NCBI GenBank assembly: GCA_002897615.1
Contig: BDTX01000026.1
Span: forward strand, 1-47,781
Reading direction: 5' to 3'
Origin: a bacterium BMS3Bbin14
Lineage (GTDB): Bacteria; Desulfobacterota; Desulfobulbia; Desulfobulbales; Desulfobulbaceae
DNA length: 47,781 nucleotides
Shown here: positions 1 to 9,237 of the stretch, piece after piece
How positions within the stretch are numbered: position 1 is the stretch's first letter
Layout: each line of letters begins with the position of its first letter
Program-made: the position numbers and the translations under genes
Notes under the pieces: generated by a model
The model's input: the letters and a program-made list of their open reading frames with translations, nothing else
What the model was told of the DNA's origin: nothing
Database searches by the model: none

Positions 1-240
1 TTTGCCTATGCGGTCGGGAGTGACCGCGTGCAGATGTGGTAACCTGTAAAGCGCCGCAGGTGCCGCAGATTCAGGTAGTCGCTGCCGTTCGCTATAGTTT
101 GCCTATGCGGTCGGGAGTGACCGCGTGCAGATGTGGTAACCTGTAAAGCGCCGCAGGTGCCGCAGATTCAGGTAGTCGCTGCCGTTCGCTATAGTTTGCC
201 TATGCGGTCGGGAGTGACCGCGTGAAGATGTGGTGCCTGC
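1..240. repeat. 97-bp direct tandem repeat, about 2.4 copies
   Basis: Two identical 97-bp units occupy 1-97 and 98-194. A third begins at 195 and diverges after about 30 bases. Each unit contains an arm reading CCTGTAAAGCGCCGCAGG. The third copy carries nearly the reverse complement of this arm at about 235-255, so the array ends in an inverted arrangement. It lies just downstream of the stop of the minus-strand gene ending at 252. No coding potential or spacer structure is visible, and the left edge of the array may lie outside the window. Confidence 0.9.
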
Positions 241-251
241 GGCGCTTTACA

Positions 252-3200
252 TCAGAATGGGAGGATGTGTACTTCTTCCCTTACCGGAATGATTCCCTTG
301 AGCAACAGGCCGGAGCGGCCGTCAATGGAGATGGGGTCGCCGAAATTGATCCGGTGACCGGCAATTTCCGCATACTCGTCGGTCTCGTACACCCGCAGGT
401 CCCGGCAGCCGACCACGCAGGTTTTTTCCAGACTGGTGGCGACCACCGAGGCATGAGAGGTCTGGCCGCCGCGGGAGGTAAGGAGGCCGTCGGCCAGGGA
501 GATTTCGCGGATATCTTCCGGTACGGTGTCCTGGCGGATCAGGATCAGCGAGGCCGCCGGGTCTTCACTGCGCAGCCGCCGGATATTGTCCTCGTTGAAG
601 ACGGCCCGGCCGGCAACGGCGCTGCCGCTCACCCCGATACCCTTGCCGAGGATCACGTCGTCCAGGGGCTTGTCGTCGACAAAAACCTTGAAGCGTTCCT
701 TGGTCTTGATGGTGATCATATCCCGGGTCTGCAGGATATAGAGCTGTTCCGTCTTCGGCCCCTCAAAGGTAAATTCAATCTCCTGCGGATTCCAGTCCTT
801 GGTGTAGACCAGGTCGCGGGCAATGTCCAGCAGGCCCTGGTAGATGGCCGGGAACCGCCGCTCAAGAGAATTTTCCACGGACCGGCCGTCAAGCTCGGCC
901 TGCTCCACGGATATGGGCTGACTGGTCACCAGGCCGGAGACAATATCCTCGCCCTGGTCGCCCGGGGCGTAGTCCCCCCAGAGCGCCACCCGCCGGACCT
1001 TGCGGTACGGATGGGCCGTAAACAGGACGCCGCTTCCCGCTTCCGGTCCCAGGTTGCCGTAGACCATGGCCTGGATAATGACCGCCGTCCCCCAGTCATC
1101 GGATACCGCCATCAGGCGGCGGTATTCACAGGCCTTGCGGGTGTTCCAGGAATCAAGGACCATCTCCACGGCCCCGATGAGCTGGAGCCAGGGATCTTCG
1201 GGCACGCCGAAGCCGAGATGAAGGACGAGGTGCTTGTACTTAAGGGCCAGTTCCCGCATCTGCGGCGGTGAGAATTCCCGTTTGAAAAGCACGTGGTACT
1301 GCTGCTTGTGCGCGTTCATCAATCCCTGGAAGGCTTCGCGCCCCATGCCCTTGGCCATGGCCCATGACTGCAGGAACCGCCGGTAATTGTCCCAGGCGAA
1401 ATACTCCCGCCCGCTCTTGCGGACATACTCCTCCACCATTTCCTCGTTGAGGCCGACATTGTGAATGGTGCTCATCATCCCCGGCATGGACACGGCCGAG
1501 CCGGACCGCACCGAGAGCAGCAGGGGATTTTCCGGCGAGCCGAAAACCATGCCGGTCTGCTGCTCCAGGCCGCTGATGGAGTCCCGCAGCCGCTGCATGA
1601 ATTCGTCGCGGGCCCGGTCAAACCGCTGCACCGCCTGCCAGCATCTGAAAATCTCGGTGGTAATGATAAAGGCCGGCGGTACCGGCTTGGCGTCCCCGGC
1701 CAGCACCATCAGGTTAAAGCCCTTGTTGCCGAGATGAATCAGGTTATGGGTGCGCAGGTTTTCATTGTACAGGGAACTGATTGTCTTCTCGGGATTATAG
1801 GTCATCAGGAGGTCAAGGTCCTGGGCATCCAGTACATCCTTCTGGGCTCCCAGGGTCTGGATAATCCGGGTAATGAAGCTGTCGAGATGCTGCAGCCCGA
1901 AGGTGGTGGCGATCAAATCCCTGAAAAAGGACTCGGAAAGCCGGTGCACCGTCGTCGGCAGGTCGTTATCGTCCCAGTGGGAGCGGTACTTGGTCAGCAG
2001 GTTGTCCCGGCCGATCTGGGGAATGATGATGGACAGGTTGTCTTGATGGATATTGGTGTAATAGGCGTAGATGATGTCCTTGACCCCTTCCGAAAGACCG
2101 CGGAAGATGTCGAGATACTGGGTGTAGGAAAACCGCTTGATGCTGATGGCCGACGTCAGCAGACTGGCATAGGTGTCCAGGCGGCGGCTGATAATACCGT
2201 CGATTTTCAGGGCCCGCAGGTAGAGTTTCAGGCACCTGGTGATGCTGATAAAGGTGGCCTGGGTGATAAAAGAGAGATTGATGGTCTCGTCCAGTTGTTC
2301 CAGGTAGATCCCGGCCAGGTTTTCCAGGCGGAAGGTCAGGCCCAGGGCGTCGAACTTACGCTCACTGTAACGGCCGTACACCGAGGGAATATCCACGGCG
2401 ATGTGGCGCTTGTGGTAAATCTCCTCCTTGGGCGGGAACGTCTCCGCACTCAGGATAATATCCTTGAGCCGTTCAAGATGATCAAGCAGCACGCCGAGAC
2501 AGTTATAGGTGTCACAGTCGTCCAGGGTCTTGAGCAGGGCCTCCATCTCCGGGAAACCAGCCTGGGCGGCCTGGTGCAACTGGTTACGCAGTTCCTGCAG
2601 GCCGAGGTTGTATTTCTGGTGGAGCAGCTTGAGCATCTTGACCAGCAGCTCGAAACGGCGGCGCTCCCCCGGAGAAATATCCTGCTGCCGTTCCAGGTAG
2701 GCCTGCCGCTCCTGGTCATCCCATTTCAGGAGGTACTGGATCGTGTCGGAATCCAGCTCCTCGCGGATACGGTTGATCAGGCGATGCTGTTCGTCGATAA
2801 ACGGGCCGGAGGTCTCCACCTGCCGGTACACTTCATCCGGCAGAAAAGGCCGGATTACTTCCTTGTCGCGGCTCTGCCAGAAATTAAAAATCGCCCGGAT
2901 GAAATCGACAATGAGGTTGCTTGACTCCACGTGGCTCTGTTTGCGCAGAAAATGGATCAGCAGGTCGCGGCGCTTGTGCAGCTCGTCCAGCTCCGTGGAC
3001 ACGTCGCGCAATTCGCCCTCGGCGCCGATCTCGTTAAAAAAGACCGGCATCAACTTGGTGAACTGCTTGGCCAGGTTGTAGATCGGTTTAATTGGATGAT
3101 TGAGCAGGTCGGTGATGTCGCGTTGAAAAAGGTCCGTATCCTTGACACAGGTGCCGGAGAGCTTCAGGTTGATGATCAGGGCGGAAAACAGGGTCGAGCA

Positions 3201-4502
3201 CCACTTGGGTTCCTGCATGATCAGGTTGAGCCAGACCCGGATGTTGGTCAGGTGCGCCGGGTTGGTGATGGGCTGCCAGTCCTCGTCCACCCCCGTAACA
3301 TTGGCGTACTGGAAGCCGAAGCGCACCGCCTCCCATAAAAAGGCCTCGACCAGGCGCGAGTTGCCGCGTTTGAATACCTCGCGGCCGATCAACTGGATGC
3401 ACTGCAGCGAGGTATGCGGATAGCGCCGGACATTGGCCTTGAGCAGGTGAAAGGTGGTGACGAAAAACTGCTCGATCTCTTCAAAGCTCTGCTTGCGGAT
3501 GAGCCGGACCAGGCTGCGATTGATCTCCCGCAGGGTCTCCTCGTGGATAAGGTAAAGCCCGGCGGTGTCCATGATCCGAAAGAGGAAAAGCAGCTTGCGG
3601 TTCTCCTCGAAGTTTTTTGCCGCCGTGGTGTTATTATCCGCTACCAGCCGGCCGGGGACCTCGCGATAGCGCCGGACGATGTCCATGTGACTGGGAAGCT
3701 CAAGAAGCCGGCGGAGCGCGGGCAGGGCGCCCTGTTCAATATCAATCCGTTCAAGTTCCGCCTGGTATTTCCGAAACTGCTCATGGGAAATGGCGGCCAG
3801 GGACGGGCCGGCCTGCCAGTCGCGGCAATAGTCGCTGCACTGCTCCAGGAACCAGGGCAGCGGATCTTCCTCCTCCAGCCAATAGCGGTAGTTCAGGGTC
3901 AGTACCTTGTGCATGAGGCGGGCGACCGGCGCAAAGTCAAACCGCCTTGCCCGGCGGTCGGTGCTGAAGGACAGCAGCCGGGCGGCCATCTTCTTCATGG
4001 GATGGTGGCCCTGGACCATATACTTCATCACCTGTCCGTCCATCTCGTCCAGGACGGTTAAGCGGCCGAAGAAAATATTGAGCTCTTTTTCATAGCGGAA
4101 CAAATCGTCAAGATCGAAACTGTTGACCAGCTTGTCCGCGTAGGCCAGCATGGACTCCATGACCTGGGCAACCAGGGTGCCGTTTTTTCGGCAATCAGCC
4201 AGGGCCTGGAGAAAAATCCGGCAAAACAGGCCGAAGCACTCGGGCCCCAGCTGGTGCCGCTGATAATGGCCGATGTTTTTCAGGACAAAGGCGCGCAGCT
4301 CGGGGATGATGAACTGCCAGTTCCGGTAGGGATGACTGATCTCGTAGAGCAGGGTGTCCAGCTTGTCGGCCAGGCCCTGGTAGCGGCTGACAACCTCGCG
4401 CAGCGGCTGAAATGCCGGATCGACAACCACGTCTCCGGCAGTCTCTTCCAGGTTGGCCTTCAGGGCATCCGATTTAATTATTTCCGTAGGGTAACTCATC
4501 AT
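252..4502 (-). CDS. Large PPDK-like phosphotransfer protein (ATP-grasp + phosphohistidine domain, no PEP barrel)
   Basis: The 1416-residue protein has two recognisable C-terminal modules. A PPDK-type ATP-grasp begins near residue 925 (LGNKGFNLMVLAG) and contains SVRSGSAVSMPGMM, which matches pyruvate phosphate dikinase more closely than PEP synthase. A swivelling phosphohistidine domain near 1345 has GGQTSHASVV, with the catalytic His at about 1350. The protein ends about 65 residues later, so the PEP/pyruvate TIM barrel of true PPDK is absent. The first ~900 residues are mostly helical-looking and match nothing I can name. They may hold the acceptor-binding part. By analogy with rifampin phosphotransferase and glucan dikinases, it probably transfers phosphate from ATP through the histidine to an unknown acceptor; this is inference. 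The start is ATG-ATG at 4500-4502, with no strong Shine-Dalgarno. Confidence 0.8.
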   Translation of the reverse strand: MMSYPTEIIKSDALKANLEETAGDVVVDPAFQPLREVVSRYQGLADKLDTLLYEISHPYRNWQFIIPELRAFVLKNIGHYQRHQLGPECFGLFCRIFLQALADCRKNGTLVAQVMESMLAYADKLVNSFDLDDLFRYEKELNIFFGRLTVLDEMDGQVMKYMVQGHHPMKKMAARLLSFSTDRRARRFDFAPVARLMHKVLTLNYRYWLEEEDPLPWFLEQCSDYCRDWQAGPSLAAISHEQFRKYQAELERIDIEQGALPALRRLLELPSHMDIVRRYREVPGRLVADNNTTAAKNFEENRKLLFLFRIMDTAGLYLIHEETLREINRSLVRLIRKQSFEEIEQFFVTTFHLLKANVRRYPHTSLQCIQLIGREVFKRGNSRLVEAFLWEAVRFGFQYANVTGVDEDWQPITNPAHLTNIRVWLNLIMQEPKWCSTLFSALIINLKLSGTCVKDTDLFQRDITDLLNHPIKPIYNLAKQFTKLMPVFFNEIGAEGELRDVSTELDELHKRRDLLIHFLRKQSHVESSNLIVDFIRAIFNFWQSRDKEVIRPFLPDEVYRQVETSGPFIDEQHRLINRIREELDSDTIQYLLKWDDQERQAYLERQQDISPGERRRFELLVKMLKLLHQKYNLGLQELRNQLHQAAQAGFPEMEALLKTLDDCDTYNCLGVLLDHLERLKDIILSAETFPPKEEIYHKRHIAVDIPSVYGRYSERKFDALGLTFRLENLAGIYLEQLDETINLSFITQATFISITRCLKLYLRALKIDGIISRRLDTYASLLTSAISIKRFSYTQYLDIFRGLSEGVKDIIYAYYTNIHQDNLSIIIPQIGRDNLLTKYRSHWDDNDLPTTVHRLSESFFRDLIATTFGLQHLDSFITRIIQTLGAQKDVLDAQDLDLLMTYNPEKTISSLYNENLRTHNLIHLGNKGFNLMVLAGDAKPVPPAFIITTEIFRCWQAVQRFDRARDEFMQRLRDSISGLEQQTGMVFGSPENPLLLSVRSGSAVSMPGMMSTIHNVGLNEEMVEEYVRKSGREYFAWDNYRRFLQSWAMAKGMGREAFQGLMNAHKQQYHVLFKREFSPPQMRELALKYKHLVLHLGFGVPEDPWLQLIGAVEMVLDSWNTRKACEYRRLMAVSDDWGTAVIIQAMVYGNLGPEAGSGVLFTAHPYRKVRRVALWGDYAPGDQGEDIVSGLVTSQPISVEQAELDGRSVENSLERRFPAIYQGLLDIARDLVYTKDWNPQEIEFTFEGPKTEQLYILQTRDMITIKTKERFKVFVDDKPLDDVILGKGIGVSGSAVAGRAVFNEDNIRRLRSEDPAASLILIRQDTVPEDIREISLADGLLTSRGGQTSHASVVATSLEKTCVVGCRDLRVYETDEYAEIAGHRINFGDPISIDGRSGLLLKGIIPVREEVHILPF

Positions 4503-4631
4503 AGGATATTATAACCAGGCGGTTTCATGTACTCAATCGCTGACGTTTATTTTTTTATTGTACAGCAATCCTTGCACATCAGAAAGTCCGAATCGGGATT
4601 TTCCCCCCGGATGCAAAAAATACCAGGGGTT

Positions 4632-5184
4632 GACGGGGACCGCCTTATACGATATTCCATAATAAAGAACTGTCACTGTAGGTTGGGTAGAGGAACGAAA
4701 CCCAACAGATTCCGGTTCCGGTCGCCGGTTTGTTGGGTTTCGTTCCTCTACCCAACCTACGATATTACGATATTGCGATATCACGGTAGGTTGTGGTGTT
4801 ATGTTGCAAGGTACGATGAACATCTTTCAGACGGGGACCGCCTTATACGATATTCCATAATAAAGAACTGTCACTGTAGGTTGGGTAGAGGAACGAAACC
4901 CAACAGATTCCGGTTCCGGTCGCCGGTTTGTTGGGTTTCGTTCCTCTACCCAACCTACGATATTACGATATTGCGATATCACGGTAGGTTGTGGTGTTAT
5001 GTTGCAAGGTACGATGAACATCTTTCAGACGGGGACCGCCTTATACGATATTCCATAATAAAGAACTGTCACTGTAGGTTGGGTAGAGGAACGAAACCCA
5101 ACAGATTCCGGTTCCGGTCGCCGGTTTGTTGGGTTTCGTTCCTCTACCCAACCTACGATATTACGATATTGCGATATCACGGTA
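4632..5184. repeat. Three tandem 198-bp units, each with a 30-bp perfect inverted repeat
   Basis: Units begin at 4632, 4830 and 5028, starting GACGGGGACCGCC. In each, a 30-nt arm (4678-4707 in unit 1) is followed by a 23-nt loop and its exact reverse complement (4731-4760). The same arms lie at about 4876-4958 and 5074-5156. The arm begins GTAGGTTGGGTAGAGGAACG, a type of palindrome I recognise as widespread in many bacterial genomes. The 198-bp period is divisible by three, so long open frames run through on both strands. These are products of the repeat, not genes. The third unit diverges after about 5184. Confidence 0.95.
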
Positions 5185-5253
5185 GGTTGTGGTAGGTTGT
5201 GTCGGATTGCGGTGTTATGTTGCAAGGTGCGATGAACATCTTCCAGCCCGGTT

Positions 5254-5280
5254 TGTTGGGTTTCGTTCCTCTACCCAACC
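5254..5280. repeat. Orphan right arm of the GTAGGTTGGGT palindrome
   Basis: This matches the right arm of the palindrome in the upstream 198-bp units (TGTTGGGTTTCGTTCCTC), without a left arm nearby. It ends about 10 bases before the preferred start of the HEAT-repeat gene, so that gene's immediate 5' region is repeat-derived. Confidence 0.85.
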
Positions 5281-5290
5281 TGCTCACGTT

Positions 5291-7051
5291 ATGACGAAAC
5301 TACAGAAAAATACCAACCCTGACGACGTGAAGGGTAAAGAGGCGCAGGCCGCCGGCAAGGTGGTCCTCGCTCTGAACTCAGCCTTCAAGTGTTATTCCCT
5401 GTATCCTGAAGATCATAGCTCTTCCCGGAACAATCTATTGAAATTCAAAAATAACCTGGACAGGTTCCTGGCCGGTTACAACCTGTTGCGCCTTGATATA
5501 GACAACAACGCCTTTTGCTATAAAGGTATGCCGCTCAGCAAAGGAGCGGCCCGGGAAAACAACCCCGCCTTTCTCCTCAACCGCGACGGTGTCTTGTGGC
5601 TGGAATTCTTCAAGGGCGTCGAACTATCCGAGATCAAAACTTTTTTTTCCCTTCTCAATCAGCACCAGAATGCCCGGGAGGTCGCGAACGGTGATATCGT
5701 CACCTCGCTGTGGCAGGCTCATTTCCCCCACATCCTCCATGAAGCGGCGGACATCTTTGCCATGGAGGCGGTTCAGCTTGATCTCTCGAGGTTTACAGTT
5801 TCCCGCGATCAGGCGGGGGTATCGGCGGATAGCGCCGCCCGGGATGTTCCCGGCGCCGTTGATTTGAAAATACACGACCAGCCGAAGGTCTCGACGGCCT
5901 TGCCGCTGAGCCAGATCCTGGCCACGGAGGGGGTTACCCTGTCCGCCTCCGACCCGCGCGAAAAAGCGGCCCTGAAGTCTCTCATCGAACAAGAGGAAAA
6001 GCGGAATTTCAACGAAGATGTTATCGAGGTCCTGCTGATCAGCCTGGTCATCCAGCACCGGGAAATTGATTCCAGCGCCATCCTTGAATTCCTTGAGGAA
6101 GAATTTTTTGCCACCATGACCAATGGCGATTTCCATCTTGCCTGCAAGCTGTGCCGCAATGTCGAAAGTATCCGCCGGCACAACGGCAACAAATGGCCAT
6201 GGGTCGTGCCGCTGATCGATCATTTTTTCGCGGCCCTGGCAAAACGGGAGCGCCTTGCCGGGTTATCATGGATGAGGGGCAAAAACGGCTTGTCGCTCCA
6301 CACGGAAAACATAGAGTACCTGTGGTCCGTCTTGCGTCTGCTGCCATCCGAGGTTCTCTTTACCCTGGGGGCCATGGCGGCGCGGACGCATTCGGAGAAT
6401 ACCCTGATCAATGATCGGATTCATCATGAAATTTTAGAAATTATCGCCGAGAAGGCCGGGAAAAGTCCGGAGAAATTTATAACGCTGCTGACCGAATCAG
6501 ATGAAAATGTCACGCTTTCGCTTTTCCCGCTTATCCGGCAGATGGCGGCAGCCATGGCGGCCGGAATCTACCTGCGGCTGACTTGTCACCCTGCCGTATC
6601 GGTGCGCCGGAAGGCCCTGGGCGCTTATCTCCAGACCGGGGAAGGGGGTCGGCCTGGCCGGCTCGCGCATTTACTGAATGACCGGAGCCAACAGATCAGG
6701 GAAATGGTCCTGGCCTCCCTGGCCCGGGACAGAAATCAACCGGCCGAGGCCCTGCTCCTTGATTATCTTGAAAAAACCCAGGCAACGCAGGATGACCGGG
6801 AATATATTCTGCAATGCTACGAAACCCTTGGCCAATGCGGTTCCGCCCGCTCTGTTCCGTTGCTGCAACAGGTCCTGCTGGGAAAAAAGTGGACCGGCGT
6901 CTTCCGCCATATTAACGACGCCCACAAACAGGGCGCGGCCTTGGCCTTGAAGGCCCTGGCCATACCGGCGGCTGACAAGATCCTGAACGAAGGCGCCCGC
7001 AGCCTGTGGCCCGATGTCCGGCTTGCCTGTCAAAGAGCACTTGAGAAATGA
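5291..7051 (+). CDS. HEAT-repeat-like protein, partner of the HD-GYP gene
   Basis: I place the start at ATG 5291 (MTKLQKNTNPDD, 586 aa). The frame is open further upstream to 5189, but that part is translated from repeat sequence. Residues ~15-125 form an alpha/beta-looking domain with an SLYPEDHSSSRNNLLKF segment. The N-terminus of the next gene resembles it (ARLYQDNNRLL and a similar beta pattern), so the two genes seem to share a paralogous N-terminal domain. The middle is helical. The C-terminal ~150 residues have HEAT-type pairs such as DRSQQIREMVLASLARD. The stop overlaps the next start (ATGA), implying translational coupling. A scaffold or sensor role for c-di-GMP signalling is inference. 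No signal peptide or membrane segment is seen. Confidence 0.75.
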   Translation: MTKLQKNTNPDDVKGKEAQAAGKVVLALNSAFKCYSLYPEDHSSSRNNLLKFKNNLDRFLAGYNLLRLDIDNNAFCYKGMPLSKGAARENNPAFLLNRDGVLWLEFFKGVELSEIKTFFSLLNQHQNAREVANGDIVTSLWQAHFPHILHEAADIFAMEAVQLDLSRFTVSRDQAGVSADSAARDVPGAVDLKIHDQPKVSTALPLSQILATEGVTLSASDPREKAALKSLIEQEEKRNFNEDVIEVLLISLVIQHREIDSSAILEFLEEEFFATMTNGDFHLACKLCRNVESIRRHNGNKWPWVVPLIDHFFAALAKRERLAGLSWMRGKNGLSLHTENIEYLWSVLRLLPSEVLFTLGAMAARTHSENTLINDRIHHEILEIIAEKAGKSPEKFITLLTESDENVTLSLFPLIRQMAAAMAAGIYLRLTCHPAVSVRRKALGAYLQTGEGGRPGRLAHLLNDRSQQIREMVLASLARDRNQPAEALLLDYLEKTQATQDDREYILQCYETLGQCGSARSVPLLQQVLLGKKWTGVFRHINDAHKQGAALALKALAIPAADKILNEGARSLWPDVRLACQRALEK

Positions 7052-8622
7052 AACAGACCAAGCCGCCAGCCGGCGCCGTTCGGCCAAAGAATGAACCGCC
7101 CCTGCCGCAACAGTTCCTGCAGGCCCTCCATGTCCTGCTCAGTTCGGCCAGGCTTTACCAGGACAATAACCGGCTGCTCGTGGCGAGTGTGCAACAGTTT
7201 ATCGCCACGATCAAGCGCCTCACCCGGGAGGAGGCCGAGGTCACCCTTCTCTGCACGGCCGGCGGTTTCTATCTGCAGCAGGACAAGCTTGTTTACCGGC
7301 GCGATGCCGCCGGCCTGGTTCAGACAATGCTTCTTTTTTTTGACCGGCGGGACCTGAGCGGCCTGCGTTTCTATCCGGCCGTTGCCGACGCGCCGTTGAG
7401 CCATATCACGACGTTCGCCCGGCTCCTGGACCGGGCGGAGGAACATGAAGACCCTCGTGCCTGGCTGATGGCGCAGCTGAAGAAGCACCATTTTTCCTGG
7501 GTGAAACATGTCAATGTCCGGGGGCTGTCGCTTGAGGAGGCCCTGGCTACGGCGGAATCGGCTTCGGGGGACCGGGCCGGACAAAAAAATGCTCCAAAGG
7601 CCGAGGTCAAGCCCGACGCCCCGGCAGAGCGGGATATTTCCGCGGTCGAGGCTCAGCGCCGGCAACGGAAGAAGGACGCCATCAAAACGTATATCTATGC
7701 CATGCTCTCCCTCCAGGAAGTGGCGCACAAGGTGTCGTTGAACAGGCAGGCCAGCATCAATAAGCCCCTGCGCATGGTCCAGAATATGATCGACATGGTC
7801 GTCGATGACAGCAACATATTTATTGGTTTGAGTACAATCCGGGACTATGACGACTATACCTTTACCCACTCGATCAATGTCGCCATCCTCTCCATCTGTC
7901 TCGGCTTCCGGATCGGTCTTGCAAAATCATCCCTGGAGATATTGGGGTTGAGCGCCCTGTTTCATGACCTTGGCAAGATCGATATTCCCAAGGAGATTCT
8001 TAACAAGCCCTGGAGGTTGACCGATAACGAGTTTGAACTGATGAAGAGACACTCGCTCAACAGCGTCCGGCGGATCGTGCGGCTCAAGGCCTCCGTGGAC
8101 TTGAAGGCGAAAATTCTGCTGCCGCCCTTCGAGCATCACTTGAAATACGACCTGAGCGGCTATCCGAAAACGCCGAGGAAAAAACCGATAAGTCTCATGG
8201 GCCGGATTATTACCATTGCGGATGTCTTTGACGCCATCACCGCCACGAGAGTATACCGCCCTGTCGCCTTGAGCCCTGACCGGGCCCTGGGGTTTATGCT
8301 GGCCGGTTCGGGCAAGGACTTCGATCCCCTGCTGCTCAAGGTCTTTATCAATATGATCGGCGTTTACCCTGTCGGTACCCTGCTGCGCCTGGATCATGAT
8401 GAAATCGGCCTGGTCGCGCGCTATAGCGGAGAATCGGAGAAAAACAAGGAACTCGTGGTGCAGTTGTTGAAGGCGGACGGCCGGGGAGGATTTCAAAAAG
8501 ACAGGGAGATTAACCTGGGGCAGTGGAATCCCGTCTCCGGCACCTTTAACCGCCCGATCGTCGAAAGTCTGCATCCCGCAGCCTATGGCATACAACCGGC
8601 AGAGTTCCTCCTGAATCCGTGA
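7048..8622 (+). CDS. HD-GYP domain protein, probable c-di-GMP phosphodiesterase
   Basis: The 524-residue protein carries a C-terminal HD-GYP domain. It has TFTHSINVAILS, then the HD dyad in FHDLGKIDIP (H306, D307). The EHHLKYDLSGYPKT segment holds HH at 363-364 and GYP at 371-373, followed by IADVFDAITATRVYRP. All metal-binding and signature residues I can check are present, so hydrolysis of cyclic di-GMP is likely. Residues ~1-140 form a domain resembling the N-terminus of the upstream HEAT protein. A charged linker (about 170-215) separates it from the catalytic part. Translation is coupled to the upstream gene by ATGA. The last codons and the TGA stop (EFLLNP, stop at 8620-8622) lie in the terminal repeat of an element-A insertion, so the native C-terminus may have been replaced. 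Confidence 0.9.
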   Translation: MKQTKPPAGAVRPKNEPPLPQQFLQALHVLLSSARLYQDNNRLLVASVQQFIATIKRLTREEAEVTLLCTAGGFYLQQDKLVYRRDAAGLVQTMLLFFDRRDLSGLRFYPAVADAPLSHITTFARLLDRAEEHEDPRAWLMAQLKKHHFSWVKHVNVRGLSLEEALATAESASGDRAGQKNAPKAEVKPDAPAERDISAVEAQRRQRKKDAIKTYIYAMLSLQEVAHKVSLNRQASINKPLRMVQNMIDMVVDDSNIFIGLSTIRDYDDYTFTHSINVAILSICLGFRIGLAKSSLEILGLSALFHDLGKIDIPKEILNKPWRLTDNEFELMKRHSLNSVRRIVRLKASVDLKAKILLPPFEHHLKYDLSGYPKTPRKKPISLMGRIITIADVFDAITATRVYRPVALSPDRALGFMLAGSGKDFDPLLLKVFINMIGVYPVGTLLRLDHDEIGLVARYSGESEKNKELVVQLLKADGRGGFQKDREINLGQWNPVSGTFNRPIVESLHPAAYGIQPAEFLLNP

Positions 8623-8743
8623 CGGCTTGAGGTAATACTCCATACAATATATGGAATTTATTGCATTGTTGCCGAATAAATGCATTTGCTGGTCTGCACC
8701 GCGCCTTGCATCGGCACTGTTCTCGAATGCTCACGGATCCAGG
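8610..8743 (-). repeat. Element A copy 1 (short, minus orientation)
   Basis: A 134-bp copy of the dispersed element in reverse orientation. It runs from CCTGAATCCGTGACGGCTTGAG at 8610 to TCACGGATCCAGG ending at 8743. The roughly 110-bp internal part seen in full copies is missing. It supplies the stop codon of the HD-GYP gene. Confidence 0.9.
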
Positions 8744-8798
8744 TATTATAGCAAACGCCGGATAACCGCAAGACAGGGCATATCTCCCGCTCCGCTTC

Positions 8799-8827
8799 TT
8801 GACGGCAATGCTTTTTTTCGCTATAAA
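8799..8827 (+). promoter_or_regulatory. Sigma-70-type promoter for the cobalamin riboswitch transcript
   Basis: TTGACG at 8799-8804 and TATAAA at 8822-8827 are separated by 17 bases. They lie about 20 bases before the riboswitch aptamer, where the leader transcript should begin. Confidence 0.7.
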
Positions 8828-8845
8828 CGAAACATAATCATTTCA

Positions 8846-9026
8846 GGTTCCGCCAACGCGGATGAAAAGGGAACCCCGTGTGAATCGGGGACGGGCCCGC
8901 CGCTGTAATCCCCCCCGGCCTGGCGCCGGGGAACGGTTTTGTCAGCTTTTATATGCCACTGCCCCGGAAAAGACGGGGCGGGAAGGCTGCCGGCAAAACG
9001 GGAAAGTCAGAAGACCTGCCTGAAAG
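8846..9026 (+). promoter_or_regulatory. Cobalamin (B12) riboswitch
   Basis: Conserved aptamer elements appear in order: GGTTCCGCCAACGCGGATG, AAAAGGGAACCCCGTGTGAA, the core ACGGGCCCGCCGCTGTAA, a GCCACTG segment, GGGAAGGC, and a B12-box-like AGTCAGAAGACCTGCCTG. It precedes a methyltransferase expected to work with a corrinoid partner. A terminator lies between aptamer and gene, so B12 binding probably reduces read-through. Confidence 0.95.
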
Positions 9027-9160
9027 GACGTAACAGTTCTCCCTCTATGCCGCACGTTCTGAGCATGTGCAGATGAGGTGCTGCTGAACTCTTACGAAAG
9101 GACCATGGCTTTCCTCGCGGATCAGGGAAAACCGGACTTGTATCTGTGGGTAACAGGGAT

Positions 9161-9197
9161 ATCCCGGATCGGCTCTTGTCGGTCCGGGATTTTTTTT
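9161..9197 (+). terminator. Intrinsic terminator, expression platform of the B12 riboswitch
   Basis: ATCCCGGA and TCCGGGAT arms enclose a short loop and are followed by eight T residues. The hairpin sits 40 bases before the methyltransferase ATG, in the position expected for a transcription-attenuation platform. Confidence 0.85.
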
Positions 9198-9237
9198 GCC
9201 CGGACCATCTTAACAACCCTGTTACAAGGAGAACAAG

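Noticed and set aside
1461..2924. 487-codon plus-strand frame opposite the PPDK-like gene
   Set aside because: It is antisense to a gene with clear catalytic motifs, and its composition follows from GC-rich codon usage of the opposite strand.
4527..5195. Long open frames on both strands across the 198-bp repeats
   Set aside because: They are generated by a tandem unit whose length is divisible by three. The translated sequence is itself a 66-residue repeat with no resemblance to a protein, and the frames have no ribosome site.
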